This document shows positions 33,884 through 42,513 of a stretch of DNA of 47,669 nucleotides, piece after piece. The translations under genes and the position numbers were made by a program. The stretch's first letter is position 1; every line of letters starts with the position of its first letter. The stretch is from Alloalcanivorax balearicus MACL04 (GTDB taxonomy: Bacteria > Pseudomonadota > Gammaproteobacteria > Pseudomonadales > Alcanivoracaceae): NCBI RefSeq assembly GCF_025532145.1, contig NZ_ARXS01000034.1, positions 1 to 47,669 on the forward strand, written 5' to 3'. The notes under the pieces were generated by a model, which saw nothing but the letters and a program-made list of their open reading frames with translations, was not told where the DNA came from and made no database searches.

Positions 33884-34972
33884 CTAATGCTGGGTAACCA
33901 CTTTCGGGAAACCTCGTTTGCCTTCCTCGGTGAGCGACAACCGCGCCGCCAGACGCCGGGCCGCCGCCAGATACAGCGCGGCCTCCGGGCCGTCGGGCTC
34001 GGCCGCCACGGTGGGCTGGCCAGCGTCGGCCTGCTCGCGGATCTTCAGCGACAACGGCAATGCCCCCAGCACCTCGGTGTGATAACGGTCCGCCAGCCGC
34101 CGCGCGCCGCCTTCCCCGAACACATGTTCCTGATGACCGCACTGGCTGCACACATGCACCGCCATGTTCTCGATGATGCCCAATACCCGCACATCCACCT
34201 TACGGAACATCTCCACCCCTTTTGTGGCGTCCAGCAAGGCAATGTCCTGGGGCGTGGTCACCACCACGGCACCGGCCACCGGCACCTTCTGCGCCAGCGT
34301 CAGTACGATATCACCGGTGCCCGGCGGCAGATCGACGATCAGATAATCCAGTTGGTGCCACAACGTCTGCTGCATCATTTGCGTCAGCGCGCCGCTGGCC
34401 TTGGGGCCACGCCAGACCACCGGCGTTTGCTCGGTGATCAGGTAGCCCATGGACATGCTTTGCAGACCGTGGGCCTCCACCGGCACGAACCGATTGCCGT
34501 CACGCACCTGTGGCCGCGTGCCCTCCGGCAGCCCCAACATCAGTGGCTGACTGGGGCCGAAGATGTCCGCGTCGAGAATACCGACGCGGGCGCCTTCCCG
34601 GCTCAGCGCCAGAGCCAGATTCACCGCGGTGGTGGATTTGCCCACCCCGCCCTTGCCGGACGCCACCGCGATCACATTGGTCACCTGGGCCATGGCCGGC
34701 ATGCCGCCCTGGGCGCGGTGCGGCTTGATCGCCACGGTCACCGCCAGCAGCAAACGGCGGCCTTCGATTACCGCTTCCACCGCGCTGCGAATACGCTCGC
34801 GCAGCGCCGGCAACACCGATGCGCACGGGTAGCCCAGGATAATCTCCAGCCGCACCTGATCCTGATCCACCCGCAGCGCCGACAGGGCGCCGGCGCTGAT
34901 CAGGTCGGTTTGCAAATCTTCCGGGATCAAATCGCCAAGAACCTGTCTAACCGCCTGTTCGACTTCCGCCAT
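33884..34972 (-). CDS. apbC: Iron-sulfur cluster carrier ApbC/Mrp
   Basis: A 362-residue P-loop ATPase that carries Fe-S clusters to client proteins. The N-terminal ~90 residues form a MIP18/DUF59 domain (AEVEQAVRQVLGDLIPEDLQ). The deviant Walker A is VASGKGGVGKSTTAVNLALAL, with DADIFGPSQPLMLGL next and DYLIVDLPPGTGDIVLTLAQ as switch/Walker B. The cluster-binding CxxC is in HVCSQCGHQEHVFGEGG. AGGAGG precedes the ATG at 34972 by four bases. The much longer open frame upstream (to 35821) is the antisense of the SIMPL gene and is not coding. The stop overlaps nothing; dcd follows in the same direction. Confidence 0.96.
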   Translation of the reverse strand: MAEVEQAVRQVLGDLIPEDLQTDLISAGALSALRVDQDQVRLEIILGYPCASVLPALRERIRSAVEAVIEGRRLLLAVTVAIKPHRAQGGMPAMAQVTNVIAVASGKGGVGKSTTAVNLALALSREGARVGILDADIFGPSQPLMLGLPEGTRPQVRDGNRFVPVEAHGLQSMSMGYLITEQTPVVWRGPKASGALTQMMQQTLWHQLDYLIVDLPPGTGDIVLTLAQKVPVAGAVVVTTPQDIALLDATKGVEMFRKVDVRVLGIIENMAVHVCSQCGHQEHVFGEGGARRLADRYHTEVLGALPLSLKIREQADAGQPTVAAEPDGPEAALYLAAARRLAARLSLTEEGKRGFPKVVTQH

Positions 34973-35074
34973 GGAACCTCCTGATGATGAACCAGGAATG
35001 ATAAAGTTCCCCGGGAACACAACCAAGGTCGCAACCGGAATTACCTCATAACCAATGAATAAGGGAGTATCACC

Positions 35075-35773
35075 ATGCGCAACAAACCGGCTCTTTTCGT
35101 CGTCGCTCTGGCCGTGCTGGGGCTGAGCGCCTGCGGCACGGACAGCGGCACCGCCACCGGCGAGCGCGACACCATCACCGTGTCCGGCGAGGGTAAAGTC
35201 AGCGGTCAGCCGGATATTTTCAATCTGCAGGCAACGGCCCGGGAGACCGGTGACGACATCGCCACCATGAAGGATCGCGTGGACGATCAGGTCAAGGCCA
35301 TGCTGGATCTGGCCGATTCCCTGGATATCGAGGAGAAGGACGTCACCGCCACCGATATTCGCGTTACCCCGCAGTGGCAGTACCAGCCGGAACGCAAGCT
35401 GATCGGCCATGAGGTGGCGCGGGAAGTGCGCTTCCAGGTCAAGGGCATCGAGGTCTATGCGGAACTGGCCGACGGCCTGACCAAACTGGGCCTGAAGGAC
35501 ATTTCCCCGGCCGGCACCGATATCAGCAACGCCGCCGAACTGAATCAGCAGGCGCTGGAAGCGGCGGTGGAAGACGCCCGCGCCAAGGCTGAAATCGTCG
35601 CCAAGGCAGCGGACCGCAAGCTGGGCCCGGCCATTACCATCAATGTGCAGAGCCAGAGCCATCCGGTACCGATGATGCGTGCCGCCATGGCCAAGGACGC
35701 GGTACAGGAAAGCTATCGCCCCGGCGAACAGGACCTGAGCGCTCAGGTGATGGTTACCTTCCAACTGCGTTGA
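35075..35773 (+). CDS. SIMPL/DUF541 domain lipoprotein
   Basis: A 232-residue envelope protein with a lipoprotein signal peptide (VVALAVLGLSAC, lipobox L-S-A-C at residues ~17-20). The DUF541/SIMPL domain follows: ITVSGEGKVSGQPDIFNLQATARETG near the mature start, VTATDIRVTPQWQY, EVRFQVKGIEVYAELADGLTKLGL and QQALEAAVEDARAKAEIVAKAA. E. coli YggE is a related protein linked to oxidative-stress tolerance; the biochemical role is not settled. GGGAG precedes the ATG. It is divergent from apbC and followed by a strong hairpin. Confidence 0.9.
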   Translation: MRNKPALFVVALAVLGLSACGTDSGTATGERDTITVSGEGKVSGQPDIFNLQATARETGDDIATMKDRVDDQVKAMLDLADSLDIEEKDVTATDIRVTPQWQYQPERKLIGHEVAREVRFQVKGIEVYAELADGLTKLGLKDISPAGTDISNAAELNQQALEAAVEDARAKAEIVAKAADRKLGPAITINVQSQSHPVPMMRAAMAKDAVQESYRPGEQDLSAQVMVTFQLR

Positions 35774-35788
35774 TCGATACCCCATCCG

Positions 35789-35820
35789 TGACAATGCCGC
35801 CTGGCAAGGCGGCGTTGTCA
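35789..35820. terminator. Bidirectional hairpin between SIMPL and TauD-type genes
   Basis: TGACAATGCCGCC and GGCGGCGTTGTCA form a 13-bp stem with one G-T type mismatch and loop TGGCAA. The genes on either side converge on it. No long T-run is present, so it is a probable, not certain, terminator. Confidence 0.65.
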
Positions 35821-35841
35821 CCGTCCCCGCCGACGGCCCGG

Positions 35842-36753
35842 TCAGCGCGGCCGGTCACCGATGATCGTCGCCCGCATCATCCGGCGCACCGCCGGGAAAT
35901 AATCCTGAATGGCGTAGTGCTGCGTTGAACGGTTATCCCAGAACGCAATGGTATTCGGACGCCAGCGTAGGCGGACCTGATACTCCGGCGTCGCGGCCTG
36001 CCGATACAGGTACTGGAGCAGGTCCATCTCGCCAAGCCGGAAGTCAAAGCCCATTCGCACCTCCGCCACCTGGTTGTAATTGGCCAGATGGGTGACGAAC
36101 GCCTCGTTGACATAGAGAATCTTCTCGCCGCTTTCCGGATGGGTTCTGACCACCGGATGCATCGCCGGCGGGAACTTGTGGCGGTTGACTTCACACTCTT
36201 GCGGCGTCATTCGCGCGCCGAATGCTGGCATCACATCATGAACCGCGTACAGCCCGGCCAGCCTCTCCTTCACGTCTTCCGGTAAATTGGCGTAAGCGGC
36301 GGCCATGTTCACCCACAGGGTATCGCCACCTACCTCGGGGCATTCAATACACCGCAACATGGACCCCATCGAAGGACATTCCCGCCAGGACACGTCGGTG
36401 TGAAAAATATTTTCCCGGGCTTTGACCTTCTGATCGCCGCCAAGCAGTACCAATTCAGGGTGATCCGGATGATGCTTAAACACCGGATGCACTTCCAGTT
36501 CGCCGAAGCGGGCGGCCAATCGCACGTGTTGCGCCGGCGTGATGTCCTGGTCGCGAAACACCAGCAATTTGTGGCGGATCAGCGCCGTCCGCATTGCTTT
36601 ATAGGTGTCTTCGTCCAGCGATTGCCGCAAGTCGATGCCCTCGATCTCGACACCGATGGTGGGGGACAGCGGTTTGATCCGGAACGGCAGGTGTTCTTGT
36701 TCGGATGCATGCTCCCCCGTTGTGATATCAGGGGCTGCCGTGGAAAGGCTCAT
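35842..36753 (-). CDS. TauD/TfdA-family 2-oxoglutarate-dependent dioxygenase
   Basis: A 303-residue Fe(II)/2-oxoglutarate oxygenase. The iron motif is visible as HTDVSW (His and Asp, residues ~118-120) with the distal His in NRSTQHYAIQDY and the 2-oxoglutarate-binding Arg in VRRMMRATIIGD. Family landmarks LRQSLDEDTYKAMRTALIRHKLLVFRDQ and ECPEVGGDTLWVNM are present. Members desulfonate taurine or alkyl sulfates (AtsK) or cleave phenoxyacetates (TfdA), and the motifs cannot tell them apart. AAGGAG precedes the ATG. It is divergent from a LysR regulator that probably controls it, suggesting sulfur scavenging or aromatic-ether degradation (inference). It is not adjacent to a taurine transporter. 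Confidence 0.92.
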   Translation of the reverse strand: MSLSTAAPDITTGEHASEQEHLPFRIKPLSPTIGVEIEGIDLRQSLDEDTYKAMRTALIRHKLLVFRDQDITPAQHVRLAARFGELEVHPVFKHHPDHPELVLLGGDQKVKARENIFHTDVSWRECPSMGSMLRCIECPEVGGDTLWVNMAAAYANLPEDVKERLAGLYAVHDVMPAFGARMTPQECEVNRHKFPPAMHPVVRTHPESGEKILYVNEAFVTHLANYNQVAEVRMGFDFRLGEMDLLQYLYRQAATPEYQVRLRWRPNTIAFWDNRSTQHYAIQDYFPAVRRMMRATIIGDRPR

Positions 36754-36861
36754 GGATGGTCTCCTTGACTATCTCCATATGAATTCCGGCCGGGAGCCGC
36801 TGGTGGGCGAATGCCCGGCCCTGGAAATCAATGTATTGACTGGCCCCATAATGCGTCCAAT

Positions 36862-36872
36862 GCATAGTATGC
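36862..36872. promoter_or_regulatory. Candidate LysR-type binding palindrome
   Basis: GCATAGTATGC is a perfect 5-1-5 palindrome inside a T-N11-A context in the 165-base divergent region between the dioxygenase and LysR genes. It lies ~45 bases before the LysR start, the usual place for an autoregulatory/activation site. No experiment is implied. Confidence 0.5.
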
Positions 36873-36918
36873 TTTACTTTATTGTGTTTTATGCAACAGA
36901 GTTCGGAACATCAAAGCC

Positions 36919-37809
36919 ATGAATCTGCGCCGACTTTCCCATCTGGTCGCCCTGGCCGACGAATTGCATTTCGCCCGGGCCTCGGCCCGCGTGCATTTGA
37001 GCCAGTCCGCCTTCAGCCGCAGTATCCAGGCGATGGAGAACGATCTTGGCATGCGCTTGTTCGACCGGGACACGGACGGCGTCCGCGTTACTCCGGCGGG
37101 AAGGTTCGTTATCGAGAGAGCACGGAAGCTGCTGTTTGACGCGCGCAGTCTGGAATGGGAAGTGGATCTCTACCGGGACAACCAGTTGGGCGATACCGCC
37201 TTCGGCGTGGGGGCAATGGCCTCGGCCACCATGCTGGCGCCGGTATTGAGCGAACTGCGGCGATGCCACCCTCTCGCGACTTTCCGCATCGAGCAGAGTC
37301 ACACCACCCAGTTACTGACCCATTTGCAGGGTGAGGACATTGAGTTCTTCATTGCCGACATCAGCCACCTGAAGCCGGGGCCGACTCTTGAGATTACTCC
37401 CTTGCCCCATCGCGACGTTCGCTTCTACGTCCGTTCCGGTCATCCTCTGGCGAACAGTGACAATACCCTGTCCAATGTGTGGCGATATGGTCTGGGGTCC
37501 GTCAGCGTCTCGGCGCAAACCCGCGACCGCTTTATCGAACAACTACCGCTGAAGAGCGGGCAAGGCCCTGGCCTGGCCCTGGAATGCGATGACTTCGCTG
37601 TATTGCGCGCCGTCGCCCTGACCACCGACACCGTGCTGATCGCCACCGAGGCAGCCGTGGCCACGGACCTGCGTGACGGCACCCTGGTACCGCTACGGGT
37701 GCGGGACGTCCCCGAGATGCAGGCCACATTCGGTATCGTCGCCCTGCGGGACCGCACGCCATCGCCCATGGCCCAGCGCATCATGGCGCTTATTCTCGAC
37801 GAGGCATAA
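36919..37809 (+). CDS. LysR-family transcriptional regulator
   Basis: A 296-residue regulator. The N-terminal winged helix (MNLRRLSHLVALADELHFAR, then LSQSAFSRSIQAMENDLGMRLFDRDTDGVRVTPAG) is a classic LysR HTH. The effector domain follows from about residue 90 (GDTAFGVGAMASATMLAPVLSELRRCHP, then HPLANSDNTLSNVWRYGL). Divergent placement makes it the presumed activator of the TauD/TfdA-type dioxygenase gene. No strong Shine-Dalgarno is visible before the ATG. A GC-rich perfect hairpin (CCGCGCCGCC/GGCGGCGCGG) directly follows the stop codon. Confidence 0.94.
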   Translation: MNLRRLSHLVALADELHFARASARVHLSQSAFSRSIQAMENDLGMRLFDRDTDGVRVTPAGRFVIERARKLLFDARSLEWEVDLYRDNQLGDTAFGVGAMASATMLAPVLSELRRCHPLATFRIEQSHTTQLLTHLQGEDIEFFIADISHLKPGPTLEITPLPHRDVRFYVRSGHPLANSDNTLSNVWRYGLGSVSVSAQTRDRFIEQLPLKSGQGPGLALECDDFAVLRAVALTTDTVLIATEAAVATDLRDGTLVPLRVRDVPEMQATFGIVALRDRTPSPMAQRIMALILDEA

Positions 37810-37831
37810 GCCGCGCCGCCGGCGGCGCGGG
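37810..37831 (+). terminator. GC-rich hairpin after LysR gene
   Basis: CCGCGCCGCC pairs perfectly with GGCGGCGCGG with almost no loop, starting right after the LysR stop codon. There is no T-run, so it is a probable transcript end structure, not a proven intrinsic terminator. Confidence 0.5.
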
Positions 37832-37996
37832 AACACGATCCGGGGCTTCCCGCCAGGCCGGGGCGCCGCCATTCACCCTGCCATCGGTCAATGTCACTTT
37901 TTAAGGTATTGTCCGACAATCCAGAAGCGATGCCGCCGGAAGGGACGGCTACACTGAATCGCAATCCGGTTGTGCTAATCATGTATTGGCGTAACC

Positions 37997-38038
37997 ACGG
38001 AATACTCAACACGAAGTACTCAACACGGAACACTCAAC
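37997..38038. repeat. Imperfect 14-bp (2 x heptad) tandem repeat
   Basis: Three consecutive 14-base units: ACGGAATACTCAAC, ACGAAGTACTCAAC, ACGGAACACTCAAC. Each divides into two heptads of the pattern AC-NN-AAC, the same plan as the exact ACGCAAC array at 19337-19385. It lies ~85 bases before the patatin gene, in a 312-base region without other genes. Confidence 0.85.
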
Positions 38039-38121
38039 AATAAATATCTCCGGTCCGTCGATGGGCCGGCAGCGAGATCGGCGGCCCAATCACGGGCCGG
38101 TCGTCAGCCAGGGAGATCCGC

Positions 38122-39630
38122 ATGAATCGGACGCTCAAGCAGCTCGAGCGCGACATCGCCAACGCCACCACCTATCCGGCGTGGATGGAAGCCAGTCTGG
38201 AACACGACCGGATATCCGGCGCCGATGAATGGAAGGACATCGACCGCTCCCCGCACTACGATTACGAACTGATCCGCAACCGGCTCTGGCAGATCCGCCA
38301 GGCCCGCGAGCGGCACAATGTCAACAAGCTGGTGTTCCACCTCCACGAGGGCCTGCACGGCAATCTCGGCAACATTTCCAACCCGGCGCTGTACCGCCAC
38401 AGCCGGGTCGGCACCAAACATCTGATCGAGCGCTATCTGGACGAAGTCTGCGCCGCCCTGAACTATCTGTGCGACGAGTCCTTCGACCAATTCGGCCTGA
38501 AACAGAAACTGGATTTCTTCGAAACCACCGGCCAGGCGTTCGGCCAGAGCGGCCTGATGTTGTCCGGCGGCGCCGCCCTCGGGCTGTTCCATGTGGGCGT
38601 GGTGAAAAGCCTGTGGGAACAGGGCCTGTTACCGTGCGTGATCTCCGGCTCCAGTGCCGGCAGTATCGTCGCGTCGGTGGTCGGCACGCACAACAATGAC
38701 GAACTGGCGGAAAAACTGCGCCCGGAGAGCCTTTACCTGGAAGCATTCCGAGCCGCCGGCTGGAAGGGCCTGGTACGCGGCACGCCGGTACTGGACGGCG
38801 ATCATCTGGAAGCCTGCCTGGAAGAGAACATTCCCGACCTCACCTTCGAGGAGGCCTATCGCAAGACCGGCCGCGAGATCAACATCACCGTCAGCCCCTA
38901 TGACCGCAACCAACATAGCCGGCTGCTGAACTGGCGCACCTCACCCAACGTTTTGATCCGCAAGGCTTCCCTGGCCAGCTGTGCGATTCCCGGTATCTAC
39001 CCTCCAGTGAGCCTGTGGGCCAAGAACATCGACGGCGAGCGGGTGCCTTACATTCCCGGGCGCAAATTCGTCGACGGCTCGATCCAGGATGACCTGCCTG
39101 TACGGCGCCTGGCGCGTCTGTTCGGCGTCAACCACTCCATCGTCAGCCAGACCAATCCTCACGTAGTGCCTTTCCTGTCACGCAGCGAGAGCACCGATTC
39201 CAGCTTCAGCACCCTGGCCGATTGGGGCGTGCGCAACCTGTCCATGAACCTGAACTACGCACTGGAACTGGCGCAACGGCGGGTGCGCTCCAACGATCTG
39301 GGGCTGCTGATCAGCAAGGCGCAAAACGTGGTCAAGCAACGCTACATCGGCGACATCAATCTGATCCCGCCACGCCAACCGCTGAATCTGCTGCGCATAT
39401 TGCGCAACCCCAGCATGGACGATGTGCGCAACTTCATCAGTCTGGGCGAACGCACCACCTGGCCGAAACTCGACATGATCGGCAACTCCACCCGCATCAG
39501 CCGGACCTTCCTGGCCTGCCGCCAACGGCTGGATCAATTGGAGGAGCGCACTCTCAACCGGCTGCAGCTGGCGTACTCCCCCGACGACCCGGAGCACAGC
39601 CGCGTCAGCGCCAACGATCTGTCGCACTGA
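38122..39630 (+). CDS. DUF3336 patatin-like phospholipase
   Basis: A 502-residue cytosolic or membrane-peripheral lipase. The N-terminal DUF3336 region spans about 1-140 (RTLKQLERDIANATTYPAWM, YDYELIRNRLWQIRQARER). The patatin domain has the oxyanion loop SGGAALGLFHVGV (148-160), the nucleophile motif G176-S-S178-A-G (catalytic S178) and the catalytic D318 in FVDGSIQDDLP. Bacterial and yeast relatives (Tgl3/4-like) act on triacylglycerols or phospholipids. GGGAG precedes the ATG. In an oil-degrading bacterium it could mobilise storage wax or triacylglycerol (inference). It is monocistronic, with a heptad repeat array upstream. Confidence 0.93.
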   Translation: MNRTLKQLERDIANATTYPAWMEASLEHDRISGADEWKDIDRSPHYDYELIRNRLWQIRQARERHNVNKLVFHLHEGLHGNLGNISNPALYRHSRVGTKHLIERYLDEVCAALNYLCDESFDQFGLKQKLDFFETTGQAFGQSGLMLSGGAALGLFHVGVVKSLWEQGLLPCVISGSSAGSIVASVVGTHNNDELAEKLRPESLYLEAFRAAGWKGLVRGTPVLDGDHLEACLEENIPDLTFEEAYRKTGREINITVSPYDRNQHSRLLNWRTSPNVLIRKASLASCAIPGIYPPVSLWAKNIDGERVPYIPGRKFVDGSIQDDLPVRRLARLFGVNHSIVSQTNPHVVPFLSRSESTDSSFSTLADWGVRNLSMNLNYALELAQRRVRSNDLGLLISKAQNVVKQRYIGDINLIPPRQPLNLLRILRNPSMDDVRNFISLGERTTWPKLDMIGNSTRISRTFLACRQRLDQLEERTLNRLQLAYSPDDPEHSRVSANDLSH

Positions 39631-39657
39631 CACGGCCCACCCGACGGCCCGGCGCGA

Positions 39658-41091
39658 TCAGAGCAGCTCACGAATGCGCCGGGCCAGCCGTACAGCCTCA
39701 TCCCGGGAAGCCACATTGGTAAAGCTCAATAGCAGCGCGGACTCCCCGCGCCCGGTGCGGCTCCAGCGGCTCAGCGCCTGAGCGTAAAGCCCGCTGGCCC
39801 ACAGGCGATCCGCGATGACGGTATCCTGAAGCGGAGCATTCAGATACGCGACCAGATGCATGCCGCCGGGCTGCGGCGCGATGCGGACCTGTCCGCCCAG
39901 CACCGCCTCGAACGCCGCCACGGTGGTGCTCCGGCGTTCACCATACAGCTTGCGCATGCGCTGGATATGACGTCCGAAGTGTCCTTGCTTGATGAAGTCG
40001 GTGACTACGGCCTGGGAATGATGCGGGGGATCGCCGCCAAAGATTTGGCTGACGCGACGGAACGTTTCAATTTCGCTTTCCGGAACCACCACATACGCCA
40101 GCCGCAGCCCCGGAAACAGCACCTTACTGAATGAGCCCGCATAGAGCACGCGACCGCTGTGATCGAGACTCTTCAATGCCGGCAAAGGCCGCCCCACGTA
40201 ACGGAACTCGCCGTCATAATCGTCTTCGATAATCCAGGCGCCGGCACGAGTGGCCCAGTCCAGCAGGGCCAGCCGCCGTGGCAGCGACAACGACACCCCC
40301 AGCGGGCTTTGATGCGCTGGTGTGACGATGACGCCCTTGGCGTCCGCCGCCGCCTCGATGCCGGCGGACACCACCACGCCATCCTGGTCCACGGGTACCG
40401 AAACCGCATCCATTCGCGCCGCCCGCAGCACATCAACAGTAGGCGGGTACCCGGGATCCTCGAGCCAGACGCGCTGTGATGTTTGGAACAAGGCACGCAG
40501 AATCATCGCCAGGGTTTGCCGATATCCAGCGGTGACAAAAACCTGCTCCGGCGAACAGGCGATGCCACGGGAAACCTGAAGATAAGCGGCAATCTCACTG
40601 CGTAGCAATGGCAAGCCGGCGGCGGCGGGGTACGCCATATCATCGGCCTGGGCGGCACGCCAATGACGGGCCCCCAGTCGCGCCCAGATCTTGCGGGGGA
40701 ACGCATCCAGCGCCGGCAATCCCATCTGCAATGGCACGATCGACGGTGGCCGCAATGGCAGCGGCGCAGGAAACGTCTGCTCCGAATCCAACATCGGCGG
40801 GACAGGATCCGGCGGCGGCACAGGCAACGCCAGCCCCGGTGTCACCACAGTGCCCGCCTGGCCTCGGGGTTGCACGTAACCCTCAGCCGCAAGCAATGCG
40901 TACGCCGCTTCGATAGTGCCCCTGGCCAGCCCCAGCTCCCTGGTCAAAGCACGAGTGGAGGGGATGCGGTCGCCCGGTTTCAAAACGCCGGTGGAGATCG
41001 CATGGCGGAACCGGTCATACAACTGGCGATACAACGGTTCATCGGCACCCGGTTCCAGCGGAGCCAGCCTGTCAAAACGCGTCATACTCAT
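39658..41091 (-). CDS. MocR-type GntR/aminotransferase regulator
   Basis: A 477-residue fusion of an N-terminal GntR winged helix (EPLYRQLYDRFRHAISTGVL, then RIPSTRALTRELGLARGTIEAAYALLAAEGYV) and a fold-type I aminotransferase domain. The PLP lysine is in LYAGSFSKVLFPGLRLAYV, and the PLP-anchoring region IEDDYDGEFRYVGRPLPAL is intact. PdxR, GabR and TauR are members that sense PLP adducts. The start was set at the ATG at 41091; an ATG two codons later and a TTG at 41103 are alternatives. It is divergent from the membrane-protein gene at 41260, its most likely target. The effector is unknown. Confidence 0.93.
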   Translation of the reverse strand: MSMTRFDRLAPLEPGADEPLYRQLYDRFRHAISTGVLKPGDRIPSTRALTRELGLARGTIEAAYALLAAEGYVQPRGQAGTVVTPGLALPVPPPDPVPPMLDSEQTFPAPLPLRPPSIVPLQMGLPALDAFPRKIWARLGARHWRAAQADDMAYPAAAGLPLLRSEIAAYLQVSRGIACSPEQVFVTAGYRQTLAMILRALFQTSQRVWLEDPGYPPTVDVLRAARMDAVSVPVDQDGVVVSAGIEAAADAKGVIVTPAHQSPLGVSLSLPRRLALLDWATRAGAWIIEDDYDGEFRYVGRPLPALKSLDHSGRVLYAGSFSKVLFPGLRLAYVVVPESEIETFRRVSQIFGGDPPHHSQAVVTDFIKQGHFGRHIQRMRKLYGERRSTTVAAFEAVLGGQVRIAPQPGGMHLVAYLNAPLQDTVIADRLWASGLYAQALSRWSRTGRGESALLLSFTNVASRDEAVRLARRIRELL

Positions 41092-41259
41092 GGCCCAATG
41101 CAAATGTCATTTTATGGCCCTTCGCATTATGCCGTCCTGTTTCTAGGCTGAACACCAAACTGGATCGCCGCCCCCCAGGTACGGCGATCACCGTTTCGCC
41201 AGGAAGCCGGGACCGGATGGTGTCGCGCTCCAACTGACCGACACGATGGATGATCCGCC

Positions 41260-42333
41260 ATGCCGATCTCGAACCACGATGCCCTCCCCGACGCCACGCT
41301 ACGACGCCCCTTGCTGTTCCGCCCGGAGCTCATACTAAACTGGATCTGGGTGCCGCCGGTGATTGGCTCGCTGTACTACCCCTGGGCGCTGCGATTCGCC
41401 AACCACGCCTATACCGAGGAGTCCGGGGTTACCATCGCGGTGACCTGGCTGATCACCGCCTACGCCGTCCCCGCCATAGCTTTCCTGTGCTTATATGGCA
41501 GCGTCGGCGTCCCCGCTCCCGTCGCCCGGCCTCTCCTCGCTGGTCGCCTGTCCTGTCTGGCGTTGGCCACGCCTCCGGCCTTCACCCTGGTCGGAGTGTT
41601 GCTGTATTTGATGCGCATCGAGGGCGCCGATATCGCCGTATGGACAGTGCTATGGTTGGCCGTGGCCGCGATCAGCGTGATGGCCGGCACCACCTCGACG
41701 CCCGGCCGTGAGCCAGTCGGCCCGGCCAACCCGCGTCTCAAAATATTGAGAACCCTGCACGGCATCACCGCGTTACTGCTGTTGTTGGTCTTCCTCGGCC
41801 CGCATCTGGTCAATCACCTGCTCGGCGTCTTCGGCTTCGATACCCACAAGGCGGTGATGGAAGTTCTGCGGGGCTTTTACCGGTACCCGCTGGTCGAGCC
41901 GGTATTACTGACCGTGCTGTTGTTCCAGATTCTCAGTGGACTGGTGCTGTTCACTCGCAAGAACCCGCGACGACTCGATCTGCTCGGCGCTCTCCAGCTC
42001 GGTTCCGGGGCCTATCTGGCCCTGTTCATTCCCACCCACGCCAACTCCGTATTCACCCTGGCCCGCTACTTCGGCGTGGAAACGGACTACGCCTGGGCAG
42101 TGGGAGCACCGGCCGGCCTGCTGGCCGATGCCTGGAACATCCGGCTGCTCCCCCACTACTCGTTGGGAGTCTTTCTGCTACTGGCCCATCTGGCCTGTGG
42201 CTTGAGAATGGTACTGCGCGCCCATGGCACGGACCACGGCCGATCGAACACCATTACCTGGTGTCTGATTGGCCTGGGCGCGGCCATCGCCATGGTGGTC
42301 ACGGCGGCGATGCTGGGATGGCGTTTGACCTGA
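41260..42333 (+). CDS. Uncharacterised polytopic membrane protein, possible b-type cytochrome
   Basis: A 357-residue protein with about eight or nine predicted transmembrane helices and no signal peptide. I do not recognise the family with certainty. Several histidines lie at helix positions: H167 (LRTLHGITALLLL), H182 and H186 (GPHLVNHLL), H260 (FIPTHANSV), and H299 and H310 (HYSLGVFLLLAH). The R-x-x-H-G-I...H-x-x-x-H pattern recalls haem-ligating helices of the SdhC/FrdC-type cytochrome b superfamily, so haem binding is a reasonable guess only. It is divergent from a MocR regulator, which probably controls it. A weak GGATGATCC site precedes the ATG. Confidence 0.8.
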   Translation: MPISNHDALPDATLRRPLLFRPELILNWIWVPPVIGSLYYPWALRFANHAYTEESGVTIAVTWLITAYAVPAIAFLCLYGSVGVPAPVARPLLAGRLSCLALATPPAFTLVGVLLYLMRIEGADIAVWTVLWLAVAAISVMAGTTSTPGREPVGPANPRLKILRTLHGITALLLLLVFLGPHLVNHLLGVFGFDTHKAVMEVLRGFYRYPLVEPVLLTVLLFQILSGLVLFTRKNPRRLDLLGALQLGSGAYLALFIPTHANSVFTLARYFGVETDYAWAVGAPAGLLADAWNIRLLPHYSLGVFLLLAHLACGLRMVLRAHGTDHGRSNTITWCLIGLGAAIAMVVTAAMLGWRLT

Positions 42334-42452
42334 GAAGCCCCCAATTCAGCGCCTCCCCATCCATGCCTATAAGCGCGAAGAAGATGCTTAGCGCAATTCC
42401 GTCTTGCCTCCCCCCTTTAAAGCGTCATCATGAACCTCTATGTTCTCTGGAG

Positions 42453-42500
42453 CTGTCAACCAACATAACTGTCAGCCAACATAGCTATCAGCCAAATAAA
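42453..42500. repeat. Three imperfect 16-bp direct repeats upstream of peroxiredoxin gene
   Basis: Units CTGTCAACCAACATAA, CTGTCAGCCAACATAG and CTATCAGCCAAATAAA follow one another without a gap and end 13 bases before the peroxiredoxin start codon, the last one running into the AAAAAGGAGG ribosome binding site. They may lie in the 5' leader or at the promoter. Spacing of 16 bases does not match a helical turn multiple exactly. Confidence 0.8.
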
Positions 42501-42513
42501 AAGGAGGCTTAGC

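Noticed and set aside
34973-35821. Long N-terminal extension of ApbC/Mrp
   Set aside because: The extension is the complement of the SIMPL lipoprotein gene. The real start at 34972 has AGGAGG and the normal Mrp N-terminus.
35842-36753. Direct assignment as TauD taurine dioxygenase
   Set aside because: The motifs are shared by TauD, TfdA and AtsK and no taurine transporter is adjacent, so only the family is named.
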